From positions 1 to 17,228 of the forward strand of contig DROB01000151.1 of assembly GCA_011321985.1 (NCBI GenBank): 17,228 bases of DNA, in the 5' to 3' direction. Below are positions 1 to 6,805 of the stretch, in pieces (the first letter of the stretch is position 1; every line of letters starts with the position of its first letter). The notes under the pieces are model-generated. The model was not told the origin of the DNA. It saw only the letters and a program-made list of their open reading frames with translations, and searched no databases. Both the position numbers and the translations under genes were made by a program. This DNA is from Gammaproteobacteria bacterium. Lineage in GTDB: Bacteria; Pseudomonadota; Gammaproteobacteria; SZUA-229.

Positions 1-196
1 ATGAGTTTCATTGTGTTAATATGTGGATTGAGGAAGTGACTGATTATAATGCTCTATTTTATACAAATTTGACCATTTATGCATTTTTACAGTTTTTAGA
101 AGGTGGTTGAAGCCCTTGATATGTAAGGGGAAATGGAAGGAAAAATATTGTCTGAATATGTACAGGTAAGGCAAATTACTGTATTATGGGCGGATT

Positions 197-763
197 ATGC
201 AGACGCAATTGCCTGGTATGTTGTCGGAAACATTGAATTTTGTGCGTCAGGTTGAGCTTAACCGGACAATCGAGGGTGTTTATCCGGTATCAAAACTTGT
301 TCGTTTGAGTGAAACATTAGCTAGTGACGAGGGTCTGGTCACGGTAAAGCTTGAATTCGGTGACTGTGTCGGCTTTGCGTGTCTGAAAGGCAAGGTCTCT
401 GCAACTTTGGTCGCTGAATGTCAGCGTTGTCTGGATCCGGTGGAAACAGCGGTATCGGGAGAGTTTAAGTTTGCTCTGATTCACAGTGAAGAAGAGATGG
501 AGCTTCTTCCTGAAGAGTTAGAGCCTTACCTGGTCGAAGGTGAGGAGCAATCGGTTATCGATTTAGTCGAAGATGAATTGCTCCTGAGTTTGCCGATGGT
601 GAGCGTGCATGAAAAAGCCTGTTCTGATTTTATGTCAAAACAGAACAAAGCAGCGCAGGCAGCGATACAGGCTGATAGAGATGCGGAGAGGGAAGCATCT
701 AATCCGTTTGCAGCTTTGAAGTCCATGCAGGGGCAATCAAAGAAGGGCGATAAATTTAATTAA
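197..763 (+). CDS. yceD: YceD / DUF177 family protein (23S rRNA accumulation protein)
   Basis: The product is 188 aa of the DUF177 family. In E. coli, YceD is a cytosolic protein linked to 23S rRNA accumulation; its biochemical activity is not well defined. The family signature is visible: a Cys-x2-Cys pair (CQRC, Cys75 and Cys78), an acidic stretch leading to VEDELLLSLP, and a C-terminal NPFAALKSM tail like the NPFAVLASL tail of E. coli YceD. It is slightly longer than the 173-aa E. coli protein because of an Ala/Lys-rich insert before the tail. The ATG at 197 is favoured because the N-terminus MQTQLP matches the family; the only ribosome-binding-like sequence is a weak GGGCGGA just upstream. 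It lies directly before rpmF, the arrangement conserved across bacteria, and is probably co-transcribed with it. Confidence 0.93.
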   Translation: MQTQLPGMLSETLNFVRQVELNRTIEGVYPVSKLVRLSETLASDEGLVTVKLEFGDCVGFACLKGKVSATLVAECQRCLDPVETAVSGEFKFALIHSEEEMELLPEELEPYLVEGEEQSVIDLVEDELLLSLPMVSVHEKACSDFMSKQNKAAQAAIQADRDAEREASNPFAALKSMQGQSKKGDKFN

Positions 764-812
764 TTTTTTAGAGCAGATTAGTCGTCTGCGAAATACAGTT
801 TAGGAGAGTTCC

Positions 813-1001
813 GTGGCAGTTCAAAAGAGCAGAAAATCACGTTCAAAACGCGGTATGCGCCGTTCACATGATGCGATCGGTGGGGCAACGTTATCTGTTG
901 ATCCTACATCAGGTGAAACACATTACCGTCATCACATCACAGCTGATGGGTACTACAAAGGTCGCAAAGTGGTTAACACTGGCGACGCATTTGAAGATTA
1001 A
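813..1001 (+). CDS. rpmF: 50S ribosomal protein L32
   Basis: This 62-aa basic protein of the large ribosomal subunit shows the L32 hallmarks: RSKRGMRRSHDA near the N-terminus and the conserved RHHITADGYYKGRKV block. It is about five residues longer at the C-terminus than E. coli L32. The start is a GTG at 813, preceded by a good Shine-Dalgarno (TAGGAGAG, about 5 nt upstream), which settles the start. It follows yceD after 49 nt and precedes plsX by 57 nt. That downstream gap holds a long inverted repeat. The C-terminus lacks the zinc-binding cysteines found in some L32 paralogues, so this is the Cys-free form. Confidence 0.96.
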   Translation: MAVQKSRKSRSKRGMRRSHDAIGGATLSVDPTSGETHYRHHITADGYYKGRKVVNTGDAFED

Positions 1002-1008
1002 TATTATC

Positions 1009-1048
1009 AATCGTCAATCACTGCTCGTCTGAGCGGTGATGGATGATT
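1009..1048 (+). promoter_or_regulatory. 18-bp stem-loop between rpmF and plsX
   Basis: Bases 1009-1026 pair with 1031-1048 around a GTCT loop. The core is ATCACTGCTC against GAGCGGTGAT, and the stem continues through AATCGTC against GGATGATT with one A-G mismatch and two G-U pairs. The 3' arm contains GGATGA, the only purine-rich ribosome-binding-like sequence before the plsX ATG at 1059. It could act as a weak terminator (a U-rich TTTGTAATATTT follows), an mRNA processing site, or an element masking plsX initiation. The pairing is read directly from the sequence; the role is inferred. Confidence 0.6.
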
Positions 1049-1058
1049 TGTAATATTT

Positions 1059-2138
1059 ATGGCGACAATAGCATTAGATGCCATGGGTGGAGACTTCGGT
1101 CCTGAAGTCGTTATCCCTGCTGCACTCCATGCAGTAAACAAATTCAACGATATCCGCATCATCCTGGTGGGTGATGAGGCGCGTTTGCGAGACTGTGCCA
1201 GACAGCAGGGCATCGATCTGGATGAGCACTTTGAGATCCAGCATGCCTCTCAGGAAGTAGCGATGCACGAGGATCCGCGTCACGCCGTGCGTAAGAAAAA
1301 AGATTCTTCTATGCGTGTGGCGATAGATATGGTGAAACAAGGACGCGCTAAAGCCGTTGTCAGTGCCGGTAATACCGGAGCTCTGATGGCGACGGCTAAA
1401 TTTGTTCTCAAGACCTTACCCGGCATCGAGCGCCCAGCTATATGCACCACCATCCCTTCTTACGGTGGGCACACACAGATGCTGGATCTGGGTGCCAACG
1501 TCGATAGTAGTGCCGAACAGCTGTTTCAGTTCGCGGTGATGGGCTCCGTGCTGGCAGAAGTGGTCGATAATACGTACAAACCAAAAGTAGGCTTGCTTAA
1601 TATCGGCTCGGAAGACAGTAAAGGAAATGCGCAGGTAAAAGAAGCAAACAAATTATTACTGGATGGTCCGTTTAATTATATCGGTTTTGTCGAGGGCGAT
1701 GATATCTATACGGACAAGGTCGACATCGTCGTGTGTGATGGTTTTGTCGGTAACGTATCATTGAAAACGATGGAAGGTGTCGCGAAGATGATATCGACCA
1801 TGATGCGTGAAGAATTTAAAAGATCACCCTTTTCGATGCTGGCGGGTCTGATTTCGAAGCCGGTTCTGAAGCGGTTCAAGAAGCGTGTTGATCCGAGAAG
1901 GTATAATGGTGCCTCTATGCTAGGTCTGACCGGCATAGTGATAAAAAGTCATGGCAGTGCTGATGTGTTGAGTTATGCCAACGCTATCAAGATAGCATTG
2001 ATGGAAGCTGAGAAATCAGTACCTGATCATATCCGTGAATGCATGGAACCCGTACTGGCTGATAAGTTGTCTGGTCAGGTCGCCTCAATAACAAAAACAA
2101 CAACAGCAGAAAAAGTGCAAATGGAGTCAGAAACGTGA
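1059..2138 (+). CDS. plsX: phosphate acyltransferase PlsX
   Basis: PlsX is a soluble, membrane-associated enzyme that converts acyl-ACP and phosphate to acyl-phosphate, the donor used by PlsY in phosphatidic acid synthesis. The 359-aa length is usual for the family. Conserved blocks include ALDAMGGDFGPEVV at the N-terminus, VSAGNTGALM, LDLGANVD, LLNIGSEDSKG, VCDGFVGNVSLKTMEG and YNGASMLGLTGIVIKSHG. The ATG at 1059 gives the expected N-terminus; the ribosome-binding site is poor and lies within the 3' arm of the upstream stem-loop. The gene ends TGA overlapping the GTG start of fabH (GTGA), so the two are probably translationally coupled. This is the standard order rpmF-plsX-fabH. Confidence 0.96.
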   Translation: MATIALDAMGGDFGPEVVIPAALHAVNKFNDIRIILVGDEARLRDCARQQGIDLDEHFEIQHASQEVAMHEDPRHAVRKKKDSSMRVAIDMVKQGRAKAVVSAGNTGALMATAKFVLKTLPGIERPAICTTIPSYGGHTQMLDLGANVDSSAEQLFQFAVMGSVLAEVVDNTYKPKVGLLNIGSEDSKGNAQVKEANKLLLDGPFNYIGFVEGDDIYTDKVDIVVCDGFVGNVSLKTMEGVAKMISTMMREEFKRSPFSMLAGLISKPVLKRFKKRVDPRRYNGASMLGLTGIVIKSHGSADVLSYANAIKIALMEAEKSVPDHIRECMEPVLADKLSGQVASITKTTTAEKVQMESET

Positions 2139-3103
2139 GTTATGCAAAAATAGCGGGCACCGGCAGTTATCTGCCTGAAAAAACGCTGACCAATGCTGAG
2201 CTGGAAAAAACAGTCGATACTACCGATGAATGGATTCGTTCACGTACGGGTATAGAGGAGCGCCACATCGCAGCCGATAATGAATACACTGTCGACCTGG
2301 CTGAAAAAGCGGCACGTAAAGCGATGGCCGCAGCCGGGGTGACCAAAGATGATATAGATCTGGTCATCGTCGGAACCTCGACCCCTGACCGTGTTTTTCC
2401 GAGTACCGCCTGTCTGTTGCAGCAACGGCTGGATATCCACGGCTGTGCAGCATTCGATGTGCAGGCAGTCTGTACCGGATTCGTCTACGCGTTGGGTATC
2501 GCTGACAAGTTTTTCCGTGCGGGTTCGGCAAAATGCGCCCTGGTCGTCGGTGCTGAAACACTATCCCGGATTATTGACTGGAATGACCGGAATACCTGTG
2601 TCCTGTTCGGTGATGGTGCCGGTGCTGTAATCCTCAGGGAGAGTGACGAACCCGGTATCCTTTCGACACATCTGCATGCTGATGGTGAGTATGAAAGTCT
2701 GTTGACGGTAAATTATGGTGTGTCTACGGGTGCGGATAAGATCCTCGAGGGTGCAGGGGGCATCCAGATGAAAGGGAATGAAGTCTTTAAGATGGCAGTC
2801 AATACACTGGGTCGCATCGTCGATGAAACGCTGGCATTTAATAACATGGATAAATCGGATATCGACTGGCTGGTTCCCCATCAGGCAAATATCCGGATCA
2901 TCAATGCTACAGCGAAAAAGCTGAAGATGTCGACTGACCATGTCGTGGTCACCGTTAACAAGCACGGTAATACATCAGCGGCTTCTGTTCCGCTTGCACT
3001 CGATACCGCGGTGCGTGATGGCAGGATCAAACGTGGTGAAACCTTGTTGCTCGAAGCTTTTGGTGGCGGGTTTACCTGGGGTTCTGCACTGATAAAATAT
3101 TAG
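2135..3103 (+). CDS. fabH: beta-ketoacyl-ACP synthase III (FabH)
   Basis: FabH starts type II fatty acid synthesis by condensing acetyl-CoA with malonyl-ACP. The 322-aa protein carries the complete Cys-His-Asn triad: Cys113 in AVCTGF, His249 in VPHQANIRI and Asn279 in NKHGNTSAAS. It ends in the typical AFGGGFTWGSALIKY. The start is GTG at 2135 inside the plsX stop region, with GGAG upstream in the plsX reading frame. In E. coli the next gene is fabD, followed by fabG and acpP. Here a VOC-fold gene follows instead, and no fabD, fabG or acpP is in the window. Confidence 0.97.
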   Translation: MSYAKIAGTGSYLPEKTLTNAELEKTVDTTDEWIRSRTGIEERHIAADNEYTVDLAEKAARKAMAAAGVTKDDIDLVIVGTSTPDRVFPSTACLLQQRLDIHGCAAFDVQAVCTGFVYALGIADKFFRAGSAKCALVVGAETLSRIIDWNDRNTCVLFGDGAGAVILRESDEPGILSTHLHADGEYESLLTVNYGVSTGADKILEGAGGIQMKGNEVFKMAVNTLGRIVDETLAFNNMDKSDIDWLVPHQANIRIINATAKKLKMSTDHVVVTVNKHGNTSAASVPLALDTAVRDGRIKRGETLLLEAFGGGFTWGSALIKY

Positions 3104-3130
3104 GAGCCGGGGTTTTATCGTGAGTTCGAC

Positions 3131-3508
3131 ATGGCTATTCTGAGTGGTATTCCAGTGCTTCATTGTCGGACGATTGAAGCGACGCTGGATTTTTATCAGC
3201 AGAAACTTCAGTTCGTCATGGTTAAAAAACGGGAGTCCGAAGGCAGGCTACAATGGGCTCATCTGATGAATGCCTCTACTACGCTGATGCTGCAGCGTAC
3301 CGAAGTATCACTTCCTGATCAGCAACAAGAGAACATATCATTATATTTTTTTGTTAGTAATATCAAAGAAATGCGGCATATATTTAAAGTTAAATATGGC
3401 ATAGATACCTGTCTGGCCACCACGCCATATCATATGCACGAATGCGATGTACAGGATCCTGAAGGTAACAGGATAACCCTCGGGCAGAAACTGGAACCAG
3501 AAAAGTAA
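3131..3508 (+). CDS. VOC (glyoxalase/bleomycin-resistance) fold protein
   Basis: This 125-aa protein has the vicinal oxygen chelate pattern: PVLHCRTIEATLDFYQQKL at the N-terminus, a central LYFFVSNIKEM strand-helix and a C-terminal DPEGNRITLGQ block. His11 sits at the usual first metal-ligand position. At the last ligand position of the DPxGNxxE motif, where Glu is typical, there is Thr116, so metal-dependent lyase or dioxygenase activity is doubtful. Bleomycin-resistance-type members bind ligand without metal. The substrate cannot be told. It begins 27 nt after fabH on the same strand and may be the last gene of that operon. The ATG at 3131 has only a weak GTGAG upstream. The family call is good; the function is unknown. 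Confidence 0.8.
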   Translation: MAILSGIPVLHCRTIEATLDFYQQKLQFVMVKKRESEGRLQWAHLMNASTTLMLQRTEVSLPDQQQENISLYFFVSNIKEMRHIFKVKYGIDTCLATTPYHMHECDVQDPEGNRITLGQKLEPEK

Positions 3509-3601
3509 GTTTTAGTCTTGTCGATACCAGGGGCGGACGAAGGGTAACGATGAACTTTGTCACCGATCCATAGTAATGGTTCTGATGCATAAAGTCTTCA
3601 G

Positions 3602-3631
3602 CTGTTGTTCAGAGCAGAAATAATCTATACT
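3602..3631 (+). promoter_or_regulatory. possible sigma-70 promoter for the lipoprotein gene
   Basis: A TATACT -10 hexamer at 3626-3631 lies 18 nt after CTGTTG (3602-3607). An alternative -35, TTGTTC at 3605-3610, gives a short 15-nt spacer. The start codon is about 37 nt downstream. This is a visual match only. Confidence 0.4.
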
Positions 3632-3668
3632 CATTTCTAATCGAGAGAGGCACCGAACAGGAGGCTAA

Positions 3669-4034
3669 ATGAATAACAGATGTGCTAATTCAAAAATGCG
3701 GGTGATCACCAAAATAGGTGGCTGCATCACGATTCTGGCAGTGCTGGTTCTGGGCGGCTGCTCGATCACTGATCTTACTTCTGATGCAGTAGATACGGTA
3801 ACACCTGATATTACATTGAACCGCTTTGTCGATGTACGGCTTGCTTCCATACAGCAGGAAGCCGCTCGTGGTGAAGGAGAAAATCTGGATGCACTGGCTC
3901 AGCTTATGGGTAAGACAGATAGACGGGCATTTTCCAGCTGGATGCACGACAATTATAATGCTCTGTTTTCTGATCTGGAAAAGCCATCACAGCTGATCTC
4001 ACGTATAGAAGCACACGGGAATGATTTAATATAA
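3669..4034 (+). CDS. small predicted lipoprotein, DUF3015-like
   Basis: This 121-aa protein has a signal peptide of the lipoprotein type: basic N-terminus, hydrophobic ITILAVLVLGG, then Cys31 in an LGGC lipobox. Acylation at Cys31 would anchor it in the inner or outer membrane; the residue after Cys is Ser rather than Asp, which by the E. coli rule favours the outer membrane. The mature part contains ARGEGENLDALAQLMG followed by a Phe and an NYNALF segment, resembling the 'ARGxGExLxALAxLLG ... NFxxIF' pattern I recall for DUF3015 proteins of Gammaproteobacteria, whose function is unknown. The start at 3669 is supported by AGGAGG 4 nt upstream; Met10 is an alternative. It appears monocistronic, with its own promoter-like sequence and terminator. 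Confidence 0.72.
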   Translation: MNNRCANSKMRVITKIGGCITILAVLVLGGCSITDLTSDAVDTVTPDITLNRFVDVRLASIQQEAARGEGENLDALAQLMGKTDRRAFSSWMHDNYNALFSDLEKPSQLISRIEAHGNDLI

Positions 4035-4044
4035 GATTTTTTGC

Positions 4045-4084
4045 AAAAAACGCCGCAGGGCAAACGCCTCTGCGGCGTTTTTTT
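4045..4084 (+). terminator. rho-independent terminator after the lipoprotein gene
   Basis: The GC-rich arms CGCCGCAG (4051-4058) and CTGCGGCG (4070-4077) are flanked by six A on the left and a run of seven T on the right. It lies 11 nt after the lipoprotein stop codon. The A/T flanks could let it work on both strands. Confidence 0.92.
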
Positions 4085-4164
4085 ATTGCTGGCTATAAAA
4101 TATTTTCCTTTAAACAACATTAACTTACAGTAATATTCTAATTTAAAAAAGATGGATTTTTATA

Positions 4165-4192
4165 TTGTTTTCTGTGCTGATGCTGATATACA
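4165..4192 (+). promoter_or_regulatory. possible promoter of the cold-shock gene
   Basis: TTGTTT (4165-4170) and TATACA (4187-4192) are separated by 16 nt, about 36 nt before the csp start codon. The leader implied is short, unlike the long cold-regulated leader of E. coli cspA. Confidence 0.45.
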
Positions 4193-4228
4193 ATTAGCGC
4201 TCCAATTAAATGAAAGAATGGAGCTGTA

Positions 4229-4438
4229 ATGGCAGATCGTGAAACGGGTACTGTAAAGTGGTTCAATAACTCTAAAGGATTTGGCTTTATTGAAAGAAAA
4301 GATGGTGAAGATGTCTTTGTACACTTCAATCAAATTCGTGGTGATGGTTACAAGTCGTTAGCCGATGGTCAAACTGTAGAGTTTACCGTTGTAAAAAGCG
4401 ATAAAGGCTTTCAGGCGGAAGACGTCTCTCCTTGCTAG
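4229..4438 (+). CDS. csp: cold-shock domain protein, CspA family
   Basis: This 69-aa single-domain OB-fold protein binds single-stranded RNA or DNA and melts mRNA structure. Both nucleic-acid-binding motifs are intact: RNP1 as KGFGFI and RNP2 as VFVHF, within TGTVKWFNNSKGFGFIE. The length matches E. coli Csp proteins (about 70 aa). The start is supported by GGAG about 6 nt upstream. The C-terminal Cys69 is unusual but probably harmless. Which Csp paralogue it is, and whether it is cold-induced, cannot be told from sequence; the short leader argues against the classic cspA type of control. Confidence 0.95.
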   Translation: MADRETGTVKWFNNSKGFGFIERKDGEDVFVHFNQIRGDGYKSLADGQTVEFTVVKSDKGFQAEDVSPC

Positions 4439-4677
4439 TATCTGAATAACCGGGTGGGTTTTGCCCGGTCGTAATTGAGAAAAAGAACCTGGCTGAATTT
4501 TAGCCTGGCTGAGATTGCAATTGCTTCACTTAAGGTTTTCCTTTGTGCCGTGCGACGGCGCGTCTAAATAAAACCTGTCTATAATTATAACGGCCTGGAC
4601 CTGACTGTGTAGACATCGTCAGCGTGACTAGAAACTCTTCGTAACAGCGCGACCCCCGTGTTTTTATTCAACCTCTG

Positions 4678-4745
4678 TTCGCGGTATAAATTCCGCTCCT
4701 ACAAGTGACACTAACCTGTAGCAGCGGTTTGCAAACCGCGATGCC
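4678..4745. repeat. inverted pair of REP-like elements (BIME-like)
   Basis: The left unit (4678-4702) reads TTCGCGGTATAAATTCCGC then TCCTAC, a diverged reverse-complement copy. The right unit (4718-4745) reads GTAGCA then GCGGTTTGCAAACCGC then GATGCC. They face each other across a 15-nt spacer. The same arrangement recurs at 13431-13498. Similarity extends past the right unit (CGCTC ... ACAG in both loci). Confidence 0.8.
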
Positions 4746-4883
4746 ACGCTCTTACAGATTATCGTCCTCTGATGTATATGAGTAACGGTAGGTAATGCCC
4801 ACCCTACAAAAAAAGGTTAACAAATCTGTGTTTTTCTCTGTACCTCTGCGGTTAATCGCTTTTAATCTTTTAAAGATGAAAAC

Positions 4884-4909
4884 GTCGGGTTACGCTACGC
4901 CAACCCGAC
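4884..4909. repeat. GTCGGGTT palindromic repeat
   Basis: GTCGGGTT (4884-4891) and AACCCGAC (4902-4909) form an 8-bp stem around ACGCTACGCC. I recall similar GTCGGGTTGGCGTAGC-type palindromes as dispersed intergenic repeats in several bacterial genomes. Only one copy is in this window, so its multicopy nature here is inferred. Confidence 0.6.
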
Positions 4910-5050
4910 CTGCAAAAAAACTAAGAAAGGTTTTATTGGCGTTTTTTTCGCGTATTTTGCACCCCAGGGTGCCGCTTCGTTCGGGCGCGTCCTTCGCGGC
5001 AAATATGTTTCTAAATTTTTCAACGTCCACTATGCGTGGAAAATAGCCGT

Positions 5051-5078
5051 CTGGTAGTAATTAAAGCAAAACTTCCAG
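5051..5078 (-). terminator. weak stem-loop after recN
   Basis: CTGGTAGT pairs with ACTTCCAG (one mismatch) around a 12-nt loop immediately after the recN stop codon. No strong T-run follows on the - strand, so termination is uncertain. Confidence 0.35.
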
Positions 5079-5079
5079 A

Positions 5080-6768
5080 TCAGACCGATTGTGCGCGCTC
5101 CAGCATCTCATCAGCATGAGCAAGCGACTGTTCGGTAATTTCGACACCACTTAACATACGTGCAATTTCCCGTCGGCGCTGTTCCTCATCCAGCGTTACT
5201 ACCTGGCTGGTGGTGTGTTTTTTCAGGGTCTGTTTTTCTACACGTAGGTGATGGTGCGCCTGAGAGGCTACCTGAGGGAGATGGGTGATACAGATTACCT
5301 GATTATTTCCACGGGTACTCGGCTGACCCAGTATGCGTAGATGTCGGCCAACAATTTCTGCGATGCCTCCACCTACGCCACTGTCGACCTCATCGAAGAT
5401 AAGGGAAGGTATCTTGCTGTTGTTTGCAATGATCATCTGAATCGCCAGACTGATACGGGCGAGTTCACCGCCCGATGCAACCCGTGATATAGGTTTACAT
5501 GACTGTCCGGCATTAGCGGTGACAGTAAATTCGATCTGATCGAGGCCATACGCGGAACGTCTGGATGTCGAAGGATTGAAGACGATCTCGAACCTGCCAC
5601 CGGTCATGCCTAATGTTTGCATCGACTGAGTAATTTTTTTATTCAGTTTAGTGGCGGCTTTTTTACGGCTGGTCGTCAGTGTCTCACAGGCTTTCAGGTA
5701 TTTATCTTCCAGCTGTTCCTGTTGTCTGCTTAATTCTTCCAGGCGTTCATCGACGTGATCGATGTCATCCAGTTCTTCCTGTAGTTCCTTGTGTAAAGTG
5801 TGTAATGTTTCTGGTTCTACGCGATGTTTACGCGCCAGGTCCAGTATGTTCTGTATGCGTTGTTCTGTTGCTGCAAGTTCTACAGGATCGACTTCGATGT
5901 TGTCACGATATCCCTGCAGTAATGAGACACTCTCGTCGATCTGGACCAGTGCTTCGGTCAGCATCTCAGAAGCAGGAGAAAGGTTTTCATCGAGTTCGTT
6001 GAGACCGGTGAGTGAGGCGATGATATGTGAGACGGCTGATTGCACATTTGTGCTCTCATCTTCACTCAACATATGGAGGGCCTGCTCGACCGTAGTATTC
6101 AGTCTCTCTGCATTCGCCATGCGTTTGTGCTGGCTATCAAGTGTTCGGTATTCGTTTTCTTCGATGGCCAGGGTATCCAGTTCCTGTGTCTGAAAACGTA
6201 ACAGATCAAGTCGATCATTTTGTTCATTGCTGCTCTGTTGCAGGTGGTGTAACTGCTCCTCTGTCAGTTTTAGCTCGACATAGATGTTGCTTACTGTCTC
6301 TAACAGTGGTGCGTGGCTGGCATAGTCATCCAGCAGTTGTCGTTGCACGGAAATTTTCATCATCGACTGGTGTTCGTGTTGTCCGTGGATATCGATGAGC
6401 ATCTCTGCCAGTTCACGGATGAGCTGCAAGTTGACCGGTGTGCCGTTTATATAGGCACGAGATCGTCCGTCTTTCGAGATCCTGCGTCGCAGGATGCATT
6501 CATCATCCGTGTTTAATTCCTGTGCGACCAGCCAGACAGAAACATCGTTAAGTTGTTTTATGTCAAATTCAGCGACGATCTCGGCAAATTCATTACCCTG
6601 TTTGATGCTGTCGTTATCGGCACGGTCTCCGAGGACCAGGTTCAGGGCTCCCAGAAGAATGGATTTTCCCGCACCGGTCTCACCGGTAAGCGCTGTCATG
6701 CCCGCATTAAAATCCAGTTCGAGCTCATCGATGATGGCAAAGTTTCTGATGTATAGATGTTTTAGCAT
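5080..6768 (-). CDS. recN: DNA repair protein RecN
   Basis: RecN is an SMC-like ATPase that acts in double-strand break repair. The 562-aa product (553 in E. coli) has the full layout: Walker A GETGAGKS at residues 29-36, long charged coiled-coil regions about 160-380, the ABC signature SGGELAR at 432-438, Walker B SLIFDEVDSGVGGG at 456-469 and the ITHLPQVAS switch at 494-502. It begins 37 nt after nadK on the same strand, the common nadK-recN order. The ATG at 6768 gives the expected N-terminus (MLKHLYIRNFAIID); the nearest purine-rich sequence, AGGA, is somewhat far (about 12 nt). In E. coli recN is strongly LexA-regulated, but no CTGT-N8-ACAG box is seen before recN or nadK here. Confidence 0.96.
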   Translation of the reverse strand: MLKHLYIRNFAIIDELELDFNAGMTALTGETGAGKSILLGALNLVLGDRADNDSIKQGNEFAEIVAEFDIKQLNDVSVWLVAQELNTDDECILRRRISKDGRSRAYINGTPVNLQLIRELAEMLIDIHGQHEHQSMMKISVQRQLLDDYASHAPLLETVSNIYVELKLTEEQLHHLQQSSNEQNDRLDLLRFQTQELDTLAIEENEYRTLDSQHKRMANAERLNTTVEQALHMLSEDESTNVQSAVSHIIASLTGLNELDENLSPASEMLTEALVQIDESVSLLQGYRDNIEVDPVELAATEQRIQNILDLARKHRVEPETLHTLHKELQEELDDIDHVDERLEELSRQQEQLEDKYLKACETLTTSRKKAATKLNKKITQSMQTLGMTGGRFEIVFNPSTSRRSAYGLDQIEFTVTANAGQSCKPISRVASGGELARISLAIQMIIANNSKIPSLIFDEVDSGVGGGIAEIVGRHLRILGQPSTRGNNQVICITHLPQVASQAHHHLRVEKQTLKKHTTSQVVTLDEEQRRREIARMLSGVEITEQSLAHADEMLERAQSV

Positions 6769-6805
6769 ATGAGTTTGTCATCCTGGTATGACGACAGTGT
6801 AAAGC

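Larger units (their letters stand above)
4439..5079. other. 640-bp gene-poor region built largely of repeats
   Basis: No credible gene is visible. The stretch starts with a small hairpin (ACCGGG 4449-4454 with CCCGGT 4464-4469) after csp, which has no T-run. A short CCTGGCTGA direct repeat follows near 4488 and 4504, then a GCCGT/ACGGC hairpin at 4547-4559. It then holds an inverted REP pair (4678-4745), a GGTAATGCCCACCCTAC fragment (about 4789-4805), a CTGTG...CTCTG...TTAATCGC tract (about 4826-4860) and a perfect palindrome at 4884-4909. It separates convergent csp and recN. Confidence 0.7.

Noticed and set aside
2561..2965. 134-codon - strand reading frame inside fabH
   Set aside because: It is antisense to conserved fabH motifs, with no recognisable domain.
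4449..4469. ACCGGG/CCCGGT hairpin considered as the csp terminator
   Set aside because: The stem is short and no T-run follows; it may only mark the mRNA 3' end, so it is mentioned within the gap description only.
4795..5046. 83-codon + strand reading frame in the csp-recN gap
   Set aside because: It runs through several palindromic repeats, has no family resemblance, no ribosome-binding site and a composition set by the repeats.
5762..6193. 143-codon + strand Ser-rich reading frame inside recN
   Set aside because: The Ser/Cys-rich composition is typical of the complement of coiled-coil coding sequence; recN is clearly real.
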